A DNA stretch of 64,000 nucleotides, from the NCBI GenBank assembly GCA_036583965.1, contig JAZBQD010000030.1, positions 110,124,162 through 110,188,161 on the forward strand. Direction: 5' to 3'. The translations under genes were made by a program, and so were the position numbers. Source of the DNA: Prunella strophiata (lineage: Eukaryota > Chordata > Aves > Passeriformes > Prunellidae). The notes under the pieces are model-generated. The model did not search any database and had not been told where the DNA came from. It was given only the letters and a program-made list of their open reading frames with translations. Positions 1 through 12,360 of this stretch are shown here, piece by piece (position 1 is the first letter of the stretch; the number at the start of each line of letters is the position of its first letter).

Positions 1-1350
1 CAGTGGAGCCTTCAAACTCCCTGAACAGACCCAGAAGCAATGCCCTGTTGTGCTCATTCACTTCCAGGCCACTGTTGTCACTTTGTAACAGGCTGAAAAA
101 TTCACAAATTCCCATATTCACAGAAAAAAAATGAATATGTTTTTTGAGAGCATAAGCCATCAGGATCACAGCTCTCATGGCAGGAGAGGCTGGTGTGACA
201 AGTTCACTGTAGATGTGACTTTTTAATAGCAGTAACTCTACAGTCTGTGAGAGGAAGGCTAAAGTCTGGCTGCAAGTGAGCCTTTAGAAGTAGCAGCCTT
301 TGTGAACAGTCCAGCAAAAATGGTTGAGTTTTGGCTCAGTTGTGAAGTTCTGACAGTGAATAATTGCTGTTATTTACACAACACCCACGCACAAACCATA
401 AATGTTTGGCTCCCTGACCTCAGCCATGACCACAGAGATCTGCAGTGGATGCTCTTCACGTCCTCCCTGTCACACCACTCCCTTCCCTGGCCTGGGCAAG
501 GGGGAGAAGTGCTGCAAGTGATGGCAGGGACAGGGCTAGGCTCAGCTCAAGGTGGGGAAGCAAAGCTGGAGAGGAGCCAGACTGCAGGAAAGCACCCGGG
601 AAAAGCAAGGCTGGAGGAATGGAAGAGGACAGAGAGAAGAACCAAAGGATAATTGCAGGCAGGGAGTTCTGAGCTGTTTGCCAGAGCAGAGGTGAGAGCA
701 GCCTTTGTATTGTAGGTGCAGACTGTTTGCTATCTCCACATCCTTCCACAGAGGACAGGGCACAATGCCTGCGATGACAGTCGTACTGGCAGAGCAAGAG
801 ACAGAAAATCAGCAAACACTGAAAGGGAATTGCCAAGAGGGTCAAGGACCAGGAGGGGAAGAATGGGCAGAGAAAGCTAGGAAAGAATTGAATAGCCATT
901 GAAATAAAAAGGCTTTAACAGAAAAAAATGGAAGTTACATTCTTTGTAAGGGTAAGGCTTTTTTTTTGGCCAGTGCCTTCCCTTGTCCCCATTGCACACC
1001 TTTCACCTTCTGCAGTCTTTGTCCTTCTCTGCACTCAACCCTTCCACTCTCCTGGCCCCAGCCCTTGTTTAAAGTCCCTCACTGTGCCCTGCTTGCCATT
1101 TCCACTCTGTCTCCTCATCCAGTGTCCCCTCTGTCCTTGTCCACCCTGTGCCCCCAGCCTCCTGCAGTCAGCACTTCCACCCACCCCAGGTCATGCCCCT
1201 GCCAGGAGCTACCCCTGCCTGCCCTGCCTCCTTTCCCAAGAGCCAGTCCATGTCCCTGAGGCTCTGTACTTTCCTATCCAGCCCCCCTTCATCTCCTTCA
1301 GACTCTAAATCCTTTGTGTCTCTGGGTTTCCAAGCTGAGGCACCTGTGAA
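1..1350. other. Unique non-coding sequence
   Basis: No gene, RNA or recognisable repeat is visible. About 970-1310 is C/T-rich on the + strand, so its reading frames are rich in Pro, Ser, Cys and Leu. These frames have no domain or splice context and I treat them as compositional. Confidence 0.6.
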
Positions 1351-1590
1351 TTCACAGAATTCACAGAATCACTGGGTTGGAAGAGACCTTCAAGATCATT
1401 GAGTCCAACCCAGCCCCAACAGCTCAACTAAACCCTGGCACCCAGTGCCACATCCAGGCTTTGTTAAACACATCCAGGGATGGTGACTCCACCACCTCCC
1501 TGGGCAGCCATTCCAGAATTTTATCACCCTTTCTGTAAAAAACTTCTTCCTAACATCCAACCTGTATTTCCCTTGGTGCAGCTTGAGAAT
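1351..1590 (-). mobile_element. CR1 LINE 3' fragment
   Basis: The left edge carries two CACAGAAT octamers, the inverted form of the CR1 3' terminal repeat. They are followed by the familiar inverted CR1 tail: a 'gggttggaagagacctt' block, 'catccagggatgg', 'ccctgggcagcc', and 'aacttcttcctaacatccaa'. The element therefore runs on the minus strand and is a 5'-truncated, dead copy. The inner edge near 1590 is approximate. Confidence 0.9.
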
Positions 1591-4500
1591 AAGGGGATGT
1601 TTCCCCTGTTGCACAGAGAGGCAGAACCCCAGGTTTGCTGGTGCTCCATGTTCTACTTGGGAGCTCAGCATCCTCACTGCAATGACTGACACCTGCCAGT
1701 ATGCCTGGCTTGGAGGAAGATGCCATCATCCTGCCACCAGCTCCACCACCTGCTGCAGCAGCACCTGGCTTTCCCTTGAAGGCACTCATGCCAAGCCTCA
1801 GCCAAGCTCAAACCCATGCTAGGTCTCTTCCCAAGCTGTCCATGCTGTGTCTGTCCTTGGCCCTGTGAGCAGCAGCTGGTTGCTCCCCTTTCCCTCTGTG
1901 AGAAGCCATGGAGCAGGGATGGAGGGCTCAACCCTACATGGAGGCCACTCCAACCCAGCCATCCCTGCAGCCAGAGGTGGAAACAGCCAATCCCAGTTAA
2001 CATGGAGCCCAGGGACCCTGCATCACTTCTGGCAAAGCACTGACTCCACTCTTCCCTCTGGCTCTGGTGGAAGGGTCACAGCACCCGAGGACCCTCCTCA
2101 CTGTGGTGCAGCAGCACAGGGCACCCCAGGAGCAGCAGGGAGCTCCACCAGGTCAGGAGGAGAGGTGCTGGCAGGACAGATGACAGCAGGATTATCCCTC
2201 TGCCTGCCAGCAAGGGTGAACCTGGACAGCTGGGAAGCAATGAACCCTGACCAGTGCTGCTGCTGCAGCGGCAAGAATGCTTATTTTTAAACTGAGCAGA
2301 AAGGAAAAGGACTGTCACCATGTCTCCTGCAGATCAGTTGCCACCCAGGTCCAAGCTGTGTTTTGGGACCTTGGAAATGTCATTTTACTGTTTCACAGTA
2401 CTTATCCACCTGAGACTGAGCAGATCAGGATTTACTTTCCCCTTGCACCTCCTTCACTCCCCCTCACAGAGCAGCTGCCCTGCACTGCTGCCTGTGCGAG
2501 CGTGAAGGTCAGAGCAGCTGGACACCACCCCTGGAGCTGCCACACAGGGCTGAGGGGGCAGGATGGCAACAAGGAGAGGGGCTTCAAAAAGCAGCCAGGA
2601 GGGAAATGTGCTGTTGTTTCATTGCTCATGAAGAAAACCAAGAGCAGCTCCACAGATGGGAGGTGGGGAGCAGGGAGCCCAGCAGAAGTGACCCCCTGAG
2701 CCCACCCTGGCTTTGCAGAGGGTTTGGCAGTGAGCTCCCTGGTGCTGTGGACTCTGCTGTGGCTCATACCCACAGGAGCTGGTTTAGCTCCAGCCTGGGT
2801 ATTATGTATTAGTGCTTCAGTTATAGCACAAACAAGCAGGCTGATCCAGCTAAGGTAAAGCAACTTTCGTTTGCAGCCCTGGATCAAACACCTGCCTGAG
2901 CCAATTTGCAAGAGCACCTGCCTGTGTGTGGCTTTCCTTCACTTCTGCCTGTGAATTAGGAGCAAAGGGAAGTCCCTTTAACTGCTGGTACCAGGAACAG
3001 CAAAGAAATACAAGGAGAGGGATGCCTGAACTCCCACCAACCTCTTCTGTTTACCCTTAAGAAGAAACTCCTGCCCTTCAGGCTGTAATGGACTCTTATG
3101 TCACCAACCAAAACCCACAAGCCCTGCTCAAACAAATCTCAGGTGGTGGCTCCAATAACACCTCTGTGTGAGGATGTGCTCCAGCATTTGGCAAACAGTG
3201 ATAGATAAACAGGTAAATCTGTTAGCAGTGAGAAGGGGAGGTAATTTGTTGTGGGGATTTGGGATTGTAGCCACAGTGGCTGGAACAGACACTCTGAGGT
3301 ATCCCTGCTTAATTACAAACATGGCTGGGTTTTGTCAAGGCAGGTAGATGCTCTGATGTCTGCTAATGGACTAAATTGCATTTGTGTAGACTGGATTTTG
3401 GTCTCCCTGACTGCTGGGAGTAAGAAGTAGATTGGGCCCTGCCACAAGCAGCTTTCTCTACCAGTAACTCATCCAAGGACTAGAGTTGTTGCATCCTGCC
3501 AGCATCCCCTGGCTGCTGGGCATGTATTTCCCATTACAACTTCCTTGTTGATCACACTTAGCCAGAGCTTGATCTGATCCCTTATCTCAATCCTACAGCC
3601 TGGGATTGACCACACAGCTCTGGGAAAACCAAGGAACTCAATCTGTTTGAAGATCTTTCCCTCCAGCTGCCCAAGCATAAGCACTGGCACCTCCAAAGGA
3701 GCACCTGTGCCTTATGAAAGGGAGAAAACCACAAGGAAAATGGCAGATGCTGGAGCACTGCTCTGTACTGTGTCCCACTGAGGTGTGTCCCATGCTGTCA
3801 CAAGCATTCCTGATGAAAAATTAAAGCAGCAACTGAAGCTGAAGTGATGAAGTGAAAACACCTGCCTGCTGAGAAATGTTAAAGAGCCTAAATTTACCTG
3901 GGAGGCATTTGGAGACAGGGTCATTTATTTTTTCCTGGCTTCCTGCCAGCTAATCCTTCTTCTGTGAGACCACTGCCTTTGAGGGGCTTGGTGCCCTCTG
4001 ACTCTGCAGCTCTCCCAGCTCCAGAAGGCCCAAGGGAAAAATTAAAACTGGGGAGGTTTCAGAAACTTGCCTCCTCTGGTCTGAGAGGAGCTGACAAAAG
4101 TCAGCTGCTGAGCCAGGAGCTGAACTTCAGCTCTCTTGCTTCCTTCAGCTACTGTGCTGTGTGATGTTATTAGACTTGTTGCTCCCAAAAGCATCGCTTT
4201 TAGGATCAGCTCCAGAATGACTGTGGAATAAAGGCAGCTTACACTCCAGTGTAATTCCTAAGGTTTCTATCCCTCTCAGAGCAGTTGAATAATGAGAGCA
4301 AGAAGCAGAAACCATCTGGAACAAATCCTTCAGCCTCTGGCATGCAGTGTTTTGGTACTCCCCTGTGACCTGAAAGCCTGTCCAGAGCTACCTCACCTAC
4401 CCAAGCCCGGATGTCCTTATGGGTGGGAAAGCTGTGCCTTCCTAGTTCAGCTGGGGAAAAGATTTCAGAAGAGGTGCAGACCCAGTTCTCAGCAAGTTTT

Positions 4501-6273
4501 TCAGTCCAAGGGCTTCACTGGGATGTTCTCTTCAACTTCTGCCAGGCATTGTCCACAAAAACGCAGAAAAGTCTCCTGTTCTGCATGCACTGTCCAGGAA
4601 AAGTGGAAAGGCTCTGTCTAAACTGTGTCCAGGGGAAAACCATGCTAACAATCACTCAACAAGGCTGGATGTCCTTGGCAGCTATTAATTATTATCAGTC
4701 CTTTACTTCAGCAAAGTGCATGAGAGGCTTTCAGCTGTTGCATTCCGCAATCCCCGCACAAGCTGTTATTGATTTGGCACACGAAAACGAGGGTGATAAG
4801 TTTGTGTTTGGAGTGAGCTGGAAGCACATGAATAAAACCCTACAGTCAGGAAAGTATGTGCTTTGTTCTGAAGGACGTGCTGCTTTTTGCTTGTTCAGTT
4901 TAACCATTCTTTGCTGTCAAGGTCTCTTTCCTACTTTTGGGAGATGACTGATTGATGGAGAAGGAGCTTACTTTTGACGTATTTCACAGAGGAAACTAGA
5001 ATTAGTGGTCACTGAATGCTGGTAAAGCATTCATGGATTTAGATTCTGTCCTTTCATGACCATTTTCTGAGAGTCCTTGACAAGGTTTGCCCCTGTATGT
5101 TTTTCCTTTGGTTCCCAGGCTCCTCAGTGGTGGGACAGAAACACAGAAATCCACTGAGGATGGTGGATCCCTAACAGGACAAAAAGCTGTAAAGGGCAAA
5201 AAGCTCTTATAGCTGCTATCCTGAAGATCTTTGGCACCTATGGTTGGCCTCTCAGTCTCCCAGCACAGCAGAAAGTTGAGCCACCCTCATTTACACAACA
5301 GCCTAAACCAACCTTGTGATTTGCCTTTAATTTGCAGTTTGCTTTCCTGCTCCCTCCTGCTCCTTTCCCTCCTCCTTTTGTGTTCCTCGTTCACACTGCA
5401 ATCAGAGGTGGGTTAGCACAATGCAAGTGTGATTCAGGTTTCAAAAGCTGCCACCATCTGTGATGAATCAGAGAAGATGCAGCAGGCAGGGATGGCTCAA
5501 AGGGAGCTGGTTTTCCCTTTGGAGATTTTAAACAGCAGGGACTCACACAGCCTGCTTCAGGCACTCAGCTGAGGTGCCTGCACATTTAGGGGGACAAACT
5601 CCCTGAGTGGGATGCTGGACAGAAGCAGATACCTCCAGATGAGCTTCAAAGCTGCTCCACACTGATAGTTAGGGTGGCAAGATATGAAACCTGCTCATCC
5701 TCCTCCCTGGCACGGGCCTGGTCCATCACATGCATGTCATACAAAGAAAATATCTGTGCTACCAAATGGATTGCTGCCATGGGATGTCCCCAGGCACTGC
5801 TGCTGCTGGTATATCCACACAACCAGGATGGTCCCCAGCCTGATTTGGGTTTGGATCCACTCCCCAGAAATTCTCCCAGGTGGTTTGGGAGTTGTTGGGA
5901 GGCCAGTGAACTGTTTCCATGAAGCATTTTGCAGAGGCTGTGCTGAGCTGCAAGGTGAGCCAGCCTGGCTGGGGCTGCTGCCTGGGGAAGGGTCTTAGGG
6001 AAGTTTGATGTCCAAGCCCATTTCTCTGGGGTTTCTCTTCACTTTCTTCCACTCAGGCCAGAAGAGCCCTGCCTGAGCCCAGCAGATGGCACTCCACCAT
6101 GAATTTACACTGAAAAGCCCCTCAGAAATAACCTGTCCCATCCTGGGGGGCAGAGTGGTGGGACAGGGCTGCCCTGCTTACCCACACCCCACAGGGAGCT
6201 GGCTGCTGCTGTCATGGGGAAGCCATGCCAAGTCTGGGCATGAATTTGAGGACTTTGAATAAAATTCCTTCAT
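1591..6273. other. Unique non-coding sequence
   Basis: I see no supported gene here. A 178-codon open frame (4411-4947, +) has no recognisable domain. At this composition one frame of this length is expected by chance in 64 kb. Local GC is moderate, with no tandem repeat of note. Confidence 0.6.
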
Positions 6274-6326
6274 TTATATATATATATATCTCCATATATA
6301 TGCACACCTGCCTACCTGCCTACCTT
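6274..6326. repeat. (TA)n and CTGCCTAC microsatellites
   Basis: A short (TA)n run at about 6275-6300 is interrupted by 'ctcca'. It is followed by 'cctgcctacctgcctacc' at about 6307-6325. The tract is simple sequence with no coding meaning. Confidence 0.85.
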
Positions 6327-6887
6327 TGTTTAGTTGTCTTTTTTTGAGCTAATTCTCTCAGACAGCTCTCCCTTTTTGTTGCTTCTGCCAGCTTTTCACC
6401 CATCTCCAGCAGCAATAGATGCTTGCAAGGACAGAGTTTTAGCCCCCTCTGGTACCAGATGAAGCCCAAAGCTCAACTGTTGTCACCTCTCCTGTGTGGC
6501 TGGGCTCCTTGCTGAGCTGGGGCATTATGTATTTTTGGTGGGTTTTTTGGTTTTTTTTTTTTTTTTGCCATAAGCAAATTGAAATTGGGCTTGGAAAGTG
6601 GAAAGTTCCTGCTTGGCAGCAAACTGCTGCTCCCAGGGTCAGTGTCTGCACACAGGCTCCTTGCCTGAAACTGGAGTGGGCTCAGGGCAGCTAATGTGGC
6701 ATTTCAGGACTGCTGAGCCAACAACCACAGCTTCCTACCAAGCATTTCAGCTCTCCCTAAGTGGCTTTGGATTTCGTCCGTCTCCTTTTTTCCCTCTGAC
6801 ATTTCAAAAATGTTCAGACTCCTCAGAATTTGTGCTGCAGTTTTGAAACAGCTGCCTCCATGATGCTGATTTCTCTCTTAAGGGCAC

Positions 6888-6955
6888 AAGATGCCCCATC
6901 CCTGGAAGTGTTCAAGGCCAGGTTGGATGGCAATGCTTGCCCTGGCCTTTGCTGA
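6888..6955 (+). mobile_element. Short CR1 LINE remnant
   Basis: The phrase 'catccctggaagtgttcaag' followed by 'gccaggttggatgg' is the conserved segment just before the CR1 3' end. The terminal octamers are not preserved, so this is a small decayed fragment. Confidence 0.65.
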
Positions 6956-7817
6956 GTTGTCCATTTATTCCCATCTACCAGTCACAGGCAGCAAAACTGT
7001 TCCCTGAACAACCTGAAGTGGCAGCTGCACGTGTCTAATCTTGGAGGAAAAAAGAGCAGAAAGAAGAAAGATGAAGGGAGAGAGACAACCCAGCTCTCTC
7101 CTGGAAGAAAAGAGAAAAAAAAAAAGGTGCCATGAGCATTGGGATCTCTGCTTTGCTCTCTGAAAGTCAGTCAGGTCATAGGAACCATGAAAGGTCTGAG
7201 AGCATCTCAGGAGGTGAAATCCCTTCCTTCCCCTCTCTCCCACTCTGGTGCTTGCTGTTTGTCCTCTGCTTTGCCAGCTCATGTGGTCTTCCCTCCTCAG
7301 TCCCAGCTGGCAGAGCTCAGCTCTGCTCTCCTTAACAAGCAGAGTTTGGCCTCTGGCTGCTTCCTTGGCCCCTTCCATCACAGATTTTGTTTCTGCTGCA
7401 TCTGTTCTTCACCAGAAGTGAAGAGCTCAAACCAAAATCACCCTCACTCTGCATCCCTTTGGGTTTTCAGTCCAAACATTTCTTCCTGTGCTGGGAAGGG
7501 AAAGGCTGGGAAACTGAGGGACTGGAGAAAGGGATTGGGCATGGAGGGAGAGAGGTTTGCAAGAGGCAGGGATGAGTGTGTAGGTGCTGAGGTCTTGGTG
7601 CAGGAGAAGCAGAGAAGCTTCAGCCCCACCTTCCCTGAGCAGACGTCTCTCTGCCACAACCCTGAGGGTAAAATCTTCAGAGCTGGGGCAGGAGGAAAGC
7701 TGCTGAGCCTTTCAGGATGGTCTGTTGCCTCCCTGCTTGGCATCCACGTGTGGTGGGGCCACCCCCAGTGCTGCCAGTCCCTCTGTCCCTCTCAGTGCCA
7801 CTCAGGGCCCCGGGCAG
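6956..7817. other. Unique non-coding sequence
   Basis: Nothing gene-like is supported. An open frame running from 7139 into the gap is held open by the minisatellite and by N bases, and says nothing about coding. Confidence 0.55.
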
Positions 7818-7968
7818 CCCTGGCACAGCAGCAGTGGGGCACTCAGCCCTGGCACAGCAGCAGCAGTGGGGCACTCAGCCCTGGCACAGCAGACAGCAGT
7901 GGGGCACTCAGCCCTGGCACAGCAGACAGCAGTGGGGCACTCAGCCCTGGCACAGCAGACAGCAGTGG
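7818..7968 (+). repeat. 29-33 bp minisatellite cut by assembly gap
   Basis: Units beginning 'ccctggcacagcag' start at 7818, 7847, 7879, 7912 and 7945, giving lengths of 29, 32, 33 and 33 bp. Units lengthen by added CAG/ACAG. The later units are identical, which suggests homogenisation towards the gap. When the unit is 33 bp it preserves frame, so all three frames stay open through the array. That is a by-product of the period. The array is cut by the N run and its true length is unknown. Confidence 0.95.
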
Positions 7969-8468
7969 NNNNNNNNNNNNNNNNNNNNNNNNNNNNNNNN
8001 NNNNNNNNNNNNNNNNNNNNNNNNNNNNNNNNNNNNNNNNNNNNNNNNNNNNNNNNNNNNNNNNNNNNNNNNNNNNNNNNNNNNNNNNNNNNNNNNNNNN
8101 NNNNNNNNNNNNNNNNNNNNNNNNNNNNNNNNNNNNNNNNNNNNNNNNNNNNNNNNNNNNNNNNNNNNNNNNNNNNNNNNNNNNNNNNNNNNNNNNNNNN
8201 NNNNNNNNNNNNNNNNNNNNNNNNNNNNNNNNNNNNNNNNNNNNNNNNNNNNNNNNNNNNNNNNNNNNNNNNNNNNNNNNNNNNNNNNNNNNNNNNNNNN
8301 NNNNNNNNNNNNNNNNNNNNNNNNNNNNNNNNNNNNNNNNNNNNNNNNNNNNNNNNNNNNNNNNNNNNNNNNNNNNNNNNNNNNNNNNNNNNNNNNNNNN
8401 NNNNNNNNNNNNNNNNNNNNNNNNNNNNNNNNNNNNNNNNNNNNNNNNNNNNNNNNNNNNNNNNNNNN
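7969..8468. other. Assembly gap (500 N)
   Basis: The run is exactly 500 N, which looks like a fixed-size placeholder. The gap begins inside a tandem array, the likely reason the assembly broke. Confidence 0.99.
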
Positions 8469-8478
8469 CTGAAGAAAT

Positions 8479-9240
8479 GTCTCAGTTTGGAAAGACAGGT
8501 GCCTGCTAAGGAAGGCAGGAACCTCCCTAAAATGGAAAATGTAAACCCCCTCCCTCTGAATTTTAAATTAAGGGGGGCTCTCAAGCAACAAATATGGGGC
8601 AGGAAATAACAGTTCTTTAATAGGAAAGAAAATAAAAGGATAAAACAAACAATGCAGCAAACTAAAACAACACTGACAGAGTCAGAACAGAACCTGACAC
8701 CCTGTTGGTCAGGGTGTTGGTAGCAGTCCCATTGGAAATGTGGCTGCAGTCTTCCTGGAGTGTCAGGTGTGGTTCTGCTGGAGCAGGGATCCTGGAGGAA
8801 AAGGGTGTAGTCTTCCTCTGAAGATCCAGTGGAAGAAGAGGCAGCTGCTGTTCCTCTGGGAAATCCAGTGGAGAAGCTGTGGAGTAGAGATGCTCCTGTA
8901 GAAAGTCCAGTGGTGGTGAGATGGGTCCAGTCTTCCTCTGGGAATCCAGTGGCAAACAGGATACCCTGGTGCTGCCAGGTGCCCTTTTTATCTGGGTGGG
9001 AATGCTGGGTGCTCCCCTCACTGGTGCAGCATCTCACAGTGGGATGATGCAGTGTGCCATGGCATTGGGGAGCCTCAGTGGCCACCAGCAGGGAGCACCA
9101 GCCCCAAAACTCGAGTTTGGCCCCTCTTGTGTTTGGGTCAAGCACCCATCAGTACCCAGCAATCAGTTCCCAGCAACCCATGGGGAAAATTCCACAAACA
9201 CAAAGGGGAACAAATCCAACTCCCAACAAGAAACAAGGAC
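8479..9240 (-). mobile_element. ERV LTR, family C copy 1 (partial)
   Basis: The + strand left edge TGTCTCAGTTTGG and the next 150 bases match family C copy 2 at 41963: 'ctaaggaaggcagga', 'atggaaaatgtaaacccc', 'ggggctctcaagcaa', 'aataacagttcttta'. Read on the minus strand, an AATAAA/GATAAA-like signal precedes 'gaactgttatt', consistent with R/U5 on that strand. The middle holds degenerate repeats of the form 'ttcctctgggaaatccagtgg'. Homology to copy 2 fades after about 9060. The far edge is uncertain; 'aaggaca' near 9240 is a possible end. Confidence 0.7.
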
Positions 9241-12141
9241 ACTCAGGTGAATTTCTCAATCCCAGCAACTATTTGGTGGTGCCTAAAAAACATCAGCTAT
9301 AAATTCCTTTTCAATCCAGCTGAGACAGAGGAAAGCAGACTGCCCCACTGCTCCACTGGGGCTTGTTCCTCTCTGCTGCACTTCTGGGAACATTCAAAAG
9401 TGACTTGGAGATGGAAGCAGAGTTAGGGGGTTCCTGCCCTCTGGCCCAGCCATCCCAGCAGCTGTCATGGACCCCAGGCCAGAGCAGACACTCCTGGTGA
9501 CTGAAGCTGAGAGAAATGATGAAGGCAGAGGGAATCCTGTCTCCCTTGGAGCAGAAGGAACAAGACAGAGGCAGGATGATTCCCCAGCAGATGGCTTGTC
9601 CAACTCTAACTGAATGGGTTGTGCTCTGCACCCTCCCAGAGGGAAGCAGCAGCGAGATAAAGATTTCAAAAGTGACCCCTTTAGCTCAGGGTCTGAGCTG
9701 CTTACAAACCTAACAGTGCCTAGGAGACAGAAAGGACAGTCCAGAGTCCTGGGTGTCTTCATATTCTCTGCTTGAGGCATTTTACTCCATTCTGGAGGGA
9801 AAAGACAAAAAGAATAAGGTGTGCTGTGATGCAGTTTATGTAGCAAGTTTGGAAAACACAGTTGTGATTGTGGCTTGAACAGCTACACTGGATAAACTCT
9901 CAGTCCTTTCCTGGTGTACTTAAAGACTTTGCAATCCTACTCTGGATGAATGTGCTTTTTTATGTTTTGTTTTGGGGTTTTTTTGAGGTTTTTGCTGTTT
10001 AACTTGGCTTTGTGTGCGTGAAATGTGGTGGAATGGATCACAGATGTGTGCAAAGATCTGTAAATAGCAGTTTCTTGCTTACAGTTGTGAGTGTATACTG
10101 TTTATCATGCTAAATGCATTCACTATTTCATTCAGAATCAGCAATTGCAAAATATTTTAAAACAGATTATTTTTAAAAGTGAGGGGGGGAAAAAAAAATC
10201 AAACAAGGTTGGTGTTTTCTTTTTAAGATTTATGACTAAATAGTTGAGCATAAGCCAAGGCCTGAGGACAATCTTGGACTATTTAAAAATAATATCCCTG
10301 ATTAATAATAACAACGTAAAGAACCTACTTTTAAGGCCATGTTTTTCTGCAGTTTTATACCACCACAACCTTTTTACCTTACCTACACACACTTTGTCAG
10401 GAATACAAGAAAAATTTAGGAAATTGTTTTTACTCAGGAAAAAAAAAAAAATAAGCCACCCAACAAGATGGGTTACTGCTGGAAAAAGAAAGTGTTCAAG
10501 GAAAAGTTGAATAAACAAGTGATTCTCCTTTAAGAAAAGGAAGAATCTGATATTTTAGGGAAATTCCTAGTAATGAATACATGTATTTGGCTTCAGTCAT
10601 TTGTTTTAATCTTTGACCATGTCTGTAAGATATTAATGACAGGAGTTTGGACTCGCTTGTCCCAGTATGTCATGCCTGCTTACTCACTGTGGAAGAAATA
10701 CAATTTTTAAATTACCTGAAATCAAATCAAATATTTAAATGACAATTTAAAAAATGACTCATCATATTGTACCCTTCAGTGCAGTATGAATGTCTCCCTA
10801 ATATCCTGCATGTGCTTGCAGACCCCCCCCGGGTCTGTATTTTTAGAAGGTCCTGGATGTTTGGGGAGCCTGTCATCCTCACAGGGATTGTGCTGTACCT
10901 CTTCTGCTTGTGTTTCAAACAGGACCCTCATCCCAGAGCCCATCCATGGGCTGTCACATTCCCAGGAAATGGGTAGATCAGGGCTCTTGTGCAGCCCCTC
11001 TTGGACCCCATGTTTACAGTGAGAGATTTTGCTCAGCCCTGGTGCTACAACTCCAGGTCTCTTCTCTCACAGGGACTTCACCCAAGTGAAACAGGACTCA
11101 GCCCATTTTTTGGGATAGGGCCACAGTTTCCCAACAACTTCTGGCACTGAAGATGAGCATTAATTACCTTTCACTGCCTGGAATTTTGGCTCCTTCATCT
11201 TGCCCATCTAGGCACGAATACAATTGTTAACAAACTCGTAAAGATCCAAATCACACACATCAAGCTCATACAACACTCTGTGAAAATACCACGAGCCCAC
11301 AGCACCCATTGCATCAAGTTTGAGCTGGGCTGTGCTGCCAGAGCCCTGGCAGGAGGCTGCCAGCTTTATCCCAATCCAGCCCAGCCTGGCGACCCTTTAT
11401 TTGCACAAGCCTTATCTCATCTACCTCAATTGCATGCAAATAGTTCCACTCATCTGGGCCACTCCAAATCTGCCACACAGAGCATGAAAAACGCCTTGGC
11501 CTCATGTGTTTTTTGTAAAGGAGCAAATAAAGCAGAGGCTTGGAAAATGTGGGGAGCTGTGGCTGCCTCTGCTGGGCTGGAGGGTGCCCAGGGCTAGGGA
11601 GTGTGCCCAAGGCCAGCACCCCAGTGAGCAGTGAGGGAGCTGAGTAGCACAGGCAGGTTTTTTGGAGGTGGATGGTTACCCACTCAGTTTTTACCTTGAA
11701 ACAGCTAAATCTGTCTGCTTTATCTGTCAGGGTCAGTAAAGCTCACAGCATTATTTGTCTTGGCACCAGGCAGAGGATCCCTGTACAAAAGCCCCCATGA
11801 GTGACCCCAGCAGCAGGGAATTAAGGCCATGTGCTCCCACAGCAGTGCCTCCAGACCTTCAGCTTTCCACTGTGTCTGTGCCATGGGACTGAACCCAAAT
11901 TCTACATTTACACATCCCCAGATTTGGTCTGGATGTGAGCAGCAGGGTCACCTGCTGGGGACAGGCCCAGACACCCATGGCCTGAGCTGCCAGCCCCAGC
12001 AAACCAAGAGTCTGCTCCTCAGGGCCACCTCAGATCCTTTCACCCTGGGAAAAAGCCCCTCTCACTCCACTTGCAGATGGATAGATATTTTCCATGTCCT
12101 GACTCTCCTGGTAGTTTAACCCTTCTTTTGTCTTCCAGCTG
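9241..12141. other. Unique non-coding sequence
   Basis: No gene or RNA is recognised. About 10080-10760 is AT-rich. A C-homopolymer lies at about 10822-10829. No repeat family was recognised. Confidence 0.55.
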
Positions 12142-12360
12142 TCATAGAATCATAGAATGGTTTAGGTTGGAAGGGATCTTAAAGATCATCTCATTCCAAC
12201 TCCCCTGCCACCTGCTAGACCAGGTTACTCAAAGTATTTGATCATCCAGTCTGGCCTTGAACTCTTCCAGGGATGGGGCATCCACAGCCTCTAACCTCTG
12301 CTAATACCTCTTCACCCTCTTCCTAACATCTAATTTAAGCCTCTCCCCTTTGAGTTTAAA
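12142..12360 (-). mobile_element. CR1 LINE 3' fragment
   Basis: The left edge has two tandem CATAGAAT octamers followed by 'ggtttaggttggaaggga', 'agatcatct', 'tggccttgaactcttccagg' and 'cttcctaacatctaattt'. This is the inverted CR1 3' region. The copy is truncated near 12360 and non-functional. Confidence 0.92.

Noticed and set aside
4411..4947. 178-codon open frame on the + strand
   Set aside because: No recognisable domain, no splice or promoter context. One or a few stop-free stretches of this length are expected by chance in 64 kb read in six frames.
7818..7968. CRISPR-like array
   Set aside because: Units are contiguous with no unique spacers, and the genome is animal; it is a minisatellite.
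7139..9145. Very long open frames (up to about 456 codons) on both strands across 7.1-9.1 kb
   Set aside because: They are kept open by the minisatellite and by 500 N bases read as X, so they are not evidence of coding.
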